From Candidatus Beckwithbacteria bacterium (GTDB lineage: Bacteria; Patescibacteriota; Microgenomatia; UBA1400; UBA1449), in NCBI GenBank assembly GCA_012798485.1, contig JAAZND010000003.1:1-18220 (forward strand): a stretch of 18,220 nucleotides of DNA, read 5' to 3'. The notes under the pieces are model-generated. The model had not been told where the DNA came from, did not search any database, and saw only the letters and a program-made list of their open reading frames with translations. Position numbers and translations under genes: made by a program. Below are positions 15,102-18,220 of this stretch, piece by piece; the stretch's first letter is position 1, and each line of letters begins with the position of its first letter.

Positions 15102-15342
15102 TGCTATGCTCTTCTATTAAATTAAATAAATCTTGGACAGTTTCAATATTTTCAAATTCTTCCTGAAAATCTTCTTGATCAAGATCACTAATTTTTAAAA
15201 GATCTTCCAATTGCAATCTTAATTCAACTAAATCATTGGGATCGCAATTAAGATCTTCTCTAAAGTCTGATTCCATTTGGATTTCATCCATTTCGATCCC
15301 TAAGATGTTGCTGATTAAATATAAAATGTCATTTTTGTTCAT
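15085..15342 (-). CDS. acyl-carrier-protein homologue lacking the phosphopantetheine Ser
   Basis: An 85-residue acidic helical protein with the ACP fold pattern: an amphipathic first helix, DFREDLNCDPNDLVELRLQLEDLL at about 26-49, and ETVQDLFNLIEEH at the end. The canonical motif is DLGADSLDTVELV. Aligned without gaps, Asp34 is kept but the modified Ser is Pro35 (codon at 15238-15240) and the next Leu is Asn36, while V39, E40 and L41 are kept. It therefore should not carry 4'-phosphopantetheine. It may act as a binding partner and not as an acyl carrier (inference). It lies between nusB and rnc; acpP next to rnc is a known linkage. Confidence 0.8.
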   Translation of the reverse strand: MNKNDILYLISNILGIEMDEIQMESDFREDLNCDPNDLVELRLQLEDLLKISDLDQEDFQEEFENIETVQDLFNLIEEHSNEYFD

Positions 15343-15348
15343 AAGTTT

Positions 15349-15723
15349 TTAATTGCTGTCCTTTTTAATTTTTTTATTTAAAATACCTCCTAAAACTCCA
15401 TTAATAAATTTGGCTGTATTTTCACTGCCATATTCTTTTCCAATTTCAATAGCCTCATCAATGACGACTTTTGGCGGAATATTTTCTTCAAAAAGTAATT
15501 CGTAAATACTCAAACGCAGGATAGCTAAATCGGTTTTATTTAATTTTGCAATGGGCCATTCTGGAGCCGTCTTCTGAATATAATCATCAATTTTTATTAA
15601 CTTGTCAATAATGGGTTTTATATCTTCAGAGATTGTGTAAGTCTCTGGTCGGAAACTGTAAGAAAACAGTTTTTGAAATTTTTCAATCCTTTTCTGATGC
15701 CTGGGATCTTGATGAACTTTCAA
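15349..15723 (-). CDS. nusB: transcription antitermination factor NusB
   Basis: A 124-residue all-helical RNA-binding protein that pairs with NusE (S10) in rRNA antitermination. Family motifs include WPIAKLNKTDLAILRLSIYEL at 56-76 and VVIDEAIEIGKEYGSENTAKFINGVLGGI toward the C-terminus, the most conserved part. The N-terminus is somewhat divergent and the protein is a little shorter than the usual 130-150 residues. Six bases separate it from the acp-like gene, so they share a transcript. Confidence 0.9.
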   Translation of the reverse strand: MKVHQDPRHQKRIEKFQKLFSYSFRPETYTISEDIKPIIDKLIKIDDYIQKTAPEWPIAKLNKTDLAILRLSIYELLFEENIPPKVVIDEAIEIGKEYGSENTAKFINGVLGGILNKKIKKDSN

Positions 15724-15731
15724 TTCAGGGC

Positions 15732-15784
15732 TTAGGGATTAGGTTTTAGGGATTAAAATTTTAAACCCTGAACCCTATACCCTA
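15732..15784. repeat. telomere-like heptamer inverted repeat, rpmF-nusB spacer
   Basis: The left arm has 7-bp units TTAGGGA, TTAGGTT, TTAGGGA and TTAAAAT; the right arm has AACCCTG, AACCCTA and TACCCTA. The arms face each other around AAAATTTT, forming a palindrome from 15733 to 15784 with only four mismatched pairs plus one G:T. On the transcript it would be one long hairpin between the rpmF stop and the nusB start. No T tract follows. Confidence 0.7.
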
Positions 15785-15793
15785 CTCACTATG

Positions 15794-15946
15794 TTAATAT
15801 TTTCCGCAATTTTGACAAAGAGTATGGCTTTCTTTTGGGCTATTACAATGTTTGCAGATACTTAAATCTGCTTTTGGTAATTTTAAAGCTGCTCTTCTTT
15901 TACCTTGTCTTTTGGTTGAATGTTTTTTCTTTGGCAATGGAGGCAC
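15794..15946 (-). CDS. rpmF: 50S ribosomal protein L32
   Basis: A 50-residue protein, small enough to be missed by routine gene calling. It starts at GTG 15946 as MPPLPKKKHSTKRQGKRRAA and ends in LCQNCGKY. The basic N-terminus with PKKKHSTKRQGKRR and a zinc-type C31/C34 and C44/C47 pair (spacing of nine between pairs) are diagnostic of L32. No upstream ATG fits the frame; GTG is the only sensible start. It sits between recG and nusB. In many bacteria rpmF is next to plsX and fab genes, which are not here. Confidence 0.9.
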   Translation of the reverse strand: MPPLPKKKHSTKRQGKRRAALKLPKADLSICKHCNSPKESHTLCQNCGKY

Positions 15947-15957
15947 AACTTTAATTT

Positions 15958-16003
15958 AAAATTCAAAAGTAAAAATTAAAAATCATTTTATGCTTTGAAT
16001 TTT
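15958..16003. repeat. AT-rich inverted repeat upstream of rpmF
   Basis: A perfect 10-bp inverted repeat, AAAATTCAAA (15958-15967) and TTTGAATTTT (15994-16003), encloses 26 bases of A/T-rich DNA. The left half, read from 15955, resembles the reverse complement of 4183-4213 in the pilB-pilT spacer, but both are low complexity. Confidence 0.4.
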
Positions 16004-16005
16004 GA

Positions 16006-16034
16006 AATCTATTTAATTTTAATTAATTTTTCAA
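16006..16034 (-). promoter_or_regulatory. possible promoter for rpmF and downstream genes
   Basis: On the minus strand TTGAAA (16029-16034), 17 bases and TAGATT (16006-16011; four of six) lie about 60 bases upstream of the rpmF start, just after the recG terminator. In such AT-rich DNA this match is weak. Confidence 0.3.
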
Positions 16035-16062
16035 TAAAATATAAACCCAATCAATTGGGTTT
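16035..16062 (-). terminator. possible intrinsic terminator at the recG end
   Basis: AAACCCAAT (16043-16051) and ATTGGGTTT (16054-16062) form a perfect inverted repeat with a very short centre, followed on the minus strand by a T/A-rich TATATTTTATT. The hairpin overlaps the last codons and TGA stop of recG. It would separate recG from rpmF. Confidence 0.55.
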
Positions 16063-18105
16063 AATATTTGCGATTTTACAATGATTCAGTTCTTTGTGCA
16101 AGAGTTGATAGTTTTCCCAATTTGTCAAAATCTTTTTGGCATAAATCTGTGTTAAATTAATTAAATTATAGTCGTTTAATGACGCAATTTTAAGATCCAA
16201 AAATCCAGATTGTAAAGTTCCATAAAGTTCGCCTGGACCGCGGAGTTTAAGATCTAGTTCAGCCAGTTCTATTCCTGACTGAGTGGTTTCCATAGCTTTC
16301 AGTCTTTTATTTTCTTCATTTTGATTGGTGCTTGGGAATAAAAGACAATATGATTGTTTCTCTCCACGCCCTACTCTGCCGCGCAGTTGATGTAATTGGG
16401 ACAGCCCAAATCTTTCAGCACCTTCAATAATAATAATTGTGGCGTTGGCAACGTCGATACCAACTTCAATAACAGAGGTAGAAACTAAGATTTGGATTTT
16501 ATTTTTGGCAAAATTTGCCATAATTTCATTTTTTTCTTTCGCTTTGATTTTTCCATGCAATAGCCCGATCTTAAACTCTGGGAAAATCTGACAGATTTTT
16601 TCATATTCGACCGTGGCAGCCTTGATGGTTTTCATCATGGCTTTATCTGATTCTTCAATCAGTGGGCAAATGAGATAAACCTGACTTTGATTTTGCCCAA
16701 TTTCTTTTTTGATCCAATTGTAAGCGTCATTTCTTTTTAACTCTGGAATGACCCAAGTTTTAATGGTTTTTCTGCCTTTTGGCATTTCTTTGATGATAGA
16801 AAGAGCCAAATCACCATACAAAGTTAAAGCTATAGTTCTGGGAATAGGAGTAGCGGTCATGGTTAACAGATGAGGAATTTTATCTTTACCCAAAAGCTTG
16901 GCTCTTTGCTCTACGCCAAAGCGATGCTGTTCGTCAATAATTACTAACCCGATTTGCTCATGAGGTAAATTTTGAAAAAGCAAAGCATGAGTGCCAAGAT
17001 ATAAATCATATTTTTCTAGACTTTCTTTACTTTTATCTGAACCTGTAAAAAAGCCAATTTTAATTTTTAAAGGTTCTAGTAGTTTTTTTAAACTTTCGTA
17101 ATGCTGGTGAGCCAAAACTTCAGTCGGTGTCATTAGCACAGTTTTGAGTTTATTTCGAAAAGCCAGATAAACACAGGCAGCTGCCACGACAGTTTTGCCA
17201 CTGCCTACATCTCCCTGTAAAAGTCGATTCATGACTTTGACTTCATTTAAGTCGTTGATAATTTCTTGAAGCGCTTTTTCCTGATCTTTGGTGAGTTTAA
17301 AAGGAAGCTTTTGTAAGAATGGCTTTAAATCTTCAATTTGACTAGAAAATTGATGTCTTAAGGTTTGCTGTTGCCATTCCTGTTTTCTTTGTAAACTTTT
17401 TAGATTTAAAATTAACATTTCATCAAAACTGAGCCTTTTTTTAGCCTGTTCAATATCCTGCCAGTTTTCCGGACAATGGATTTTGGTAAGCGCTTCACTT
17501 AACTTTAATAATTTTTCTTTTTGTCTAATTTCTTCTGGCAAAAAATCCTCGATTAGATAATCAAGTTGCTTAATCAGAGTTGCCATGCGTGATCTTAGCC
17601 ATTTTGAGGAAAGTCCCAAAGTTTCTGGATAAACTGCCACTAATTTGCCTGTATGAGTAGTTTTAGTGAAAAGACTGGTAGTTCCATAATTATTTTTAAT
17701 AATTTCATAGCTGGGAGAAGTAATTGTTAGTTTCCTGCCAAAATAAGCAACTTTACCAGCCAGATTGACTCTAGTACCGGGTTTAAGATTTTTTAGTAAA
17801 AATGGCTGGTTAAACCAGGTAATTTCCAGATTCTGTTCACCATCAGTAAAAATGGCTTTTTGGATTTTTTTGCCATTTTTACTATAAATATTTTGTATAC
17901 TTAAAATTTCTCCAGTTAAAGTGACGGTTTCTCCTGGTGTGAGTTCAGCAATTTTTTTTTGTGAAGATAAATCCTCCCAGCGAAAAGGGAAATGATAGAG
18001 GAAATCTCTGACCGTAAAAATACCAAGAGTGTGTAGTTTTTCGGCATAATTTTCGCCGACCATATAAAGATTTTCTATGGGAGTTTGCAGAGTTAATTTT
18101 GGCAT
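16051..18105 (-). CDS. recG: ATP-dependent DNA helicase RecG
   Basis: A 684-residue superfamily-2 helicase that regresses stalled replication forks and branch-migrates Holliday junctions. An OB-fold wedge domain is at about 60-150. The Walker A motif is GDVGSGKT (298-305), the DExH box is DEQH (391-394) inside IIDEQHRFGVEQR, then MTATPIPRTIAL (motif III), and QLRGRVGRG (573-581, motif VI). GPGELYGTLQSG near the C-terminus is typical of RecG. Full length. Starts at ATG 18105 and ends with TGA. It is the first gene of the leftward housekeeping cluster. Confidence 0.96.
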   Translation of the reverse strand: MPKLTLQTPIENLYMVGENYAEKLHTLGIFTVRDFLYHFPFRWEDLSSQKKIAELTPGETVTLTGEILSIQNIYSKNGKKIQKAIFTDGEQNLEITWFNQPFLLKNLKPGTRVNLAGKVAYFGRKLTITSPSYEIIKNNYGTTSLFTKTTHTGKLVAVYPETLGLSSKWLRSRMATLIKQLDYLIEDFLPEEIRQKEKLLKLSEALTKIHCPENWQDIEQAKKRLSFDEMLILNLKSLQRKQEWQQQTLRHQFSSQIEDLKPFLQKLPFKLTKDQEKALQEIINDLNEVKVMNRLLQGDVGSGKTVVAAACVYLAFRNKLKTVLMTPTEVLAHQHYESLKKLLEPLKIKIGFFTGSDKSKESLEKYDLYLGTHALLFQNLPHEQIGLVIIDEQHRFGVEQRAKLLGKDKIPHLLTMTATPIPRTIALTLYGDLALSIIKEMPKGRKTIKTWVIPELKRNDAYNWIKKEIGQNQSQVYLICPLIEESDKAMMKTIKAATVEYEKICQIFPEFKIGLLHGKIKAKEKNEIMANFAKNKIQILVSTSVIEVGIDVANATIIIIEGAERFGLSQLHQLRGRVGRGEKQSYCLLFPSTNQNEENKRLKAMETTQSGIELAELDLKLRGPGELYGTLQSGFLDLKIASLNDYNLINLTQIYAKKILTNWENYQLLHKELNHCKIANIKPN

Positions 18106-18220
18106 AAACTATTTTAAGCTAACACAAAATAAGGAGAATGTAAAAGGTTTTTGAGAATAATTGAATTGAAAGAAAAGAAATAGTGAACTAAAAATTATTA
18201 ATTATAACCATTGCAGAAAA
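18106..18220. other. AT-rich region upstream of recG, window edge
   Basis: No coding sequence is supported. On the minus strand a TATAAT at 18201-18206 could be a -10 box for recG, but its -35 would lie beyond the window edge and the leader would be about 90 nt long. Confidence 0.4.

Noticed and set aside
15732..15784. True telomere or linear-replicon end
   Set aside because: It is an internal, short and degenerate inverted repeat between two conserved housekeeping genes.
16051..18105. Recoding of TGA as an amino acid
   Set aside because: recG ends at TGA at its normal length, and TGA also ends two pseudopilin genes at expected positions, so the standard stop meaning holds.

Overview
The window is AT-rich bacterial chromosome with short intergenic gaps. 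It most likely comes from an ultra-reduced Patescibacteria/CPR lineage, and the Microgenomates side of that group is my best guess. The evidence is a Gram-positive-style type IV pilus locus without pilQ or pilP, a short delta' clamp-loader subunit without a P-loop, an acyl-carrier-protein homologue that has lost its prosthetic-group serine, a sortase-like C-terminal signal on a proline-rich surface protein, and few Shine-Dalgarno sites. TGA is a real stop here (recG and two pseudopilin genes end in it), which argues against the TGA-recoding CPR lineages. No rRNA, tRNA, CRISPR array, transposase or phage gene was seen.

Region 1 (1-1971, minus strand): a bidirectional terminator at about 103-133 separates the window edge from a gene for a secreted, TP-repeat, LAATG-tailed surface protein. 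That gene has a near-consensus promoter (TTGACT-17-TATAAT) that also fixes its start. Upstream of it lies a holB-like gene for a DNA polymerase III delta' subunit.

Region 2 (1972-13787, plus strand): a type IV pilus locus in the order pilB, pilT, pilC, major pilin, prepilin peptidase, five class III pilin/pseudopilin genes, a PilX/GspK-like tip pseudopilin, pilM, pilN, pilO. PilB and PilT power extension and retraction, PilC is the inner-membrane platform, PilD processes the prepilins, and PilM/N/O form the alignment complex. The major pilin has its own promoter, which starts inside the end of pilC, and its own terminator, so it can be expressed apart from the rest.

Region 3 (13784-18105, minus strand): recG, rpmF, nusB, acp-like, rnc, rpsP, khpA, a housekeeping cluster for DNA repair, ribosome and RNA processing. 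It converges on pilO, and the two stop codons share the bases TTAA. In many bacteria rpmF is linked to plsX, fab genes, acpP and rnc; here the fatty-acid genes are absent and the carrier protein lacks the modified Ser.

Several intergenic spacers contain short-period degenerate repeats: octamers around TAACCATT near holB/pilB and between pilB and pilT, and telomere-like TTAGGGA heptamers arranged as an inverted repeat between rpmF and nusB. I consider these repeats, the serine-less carrier protein and the separate transcription of the pilin the most notable points.
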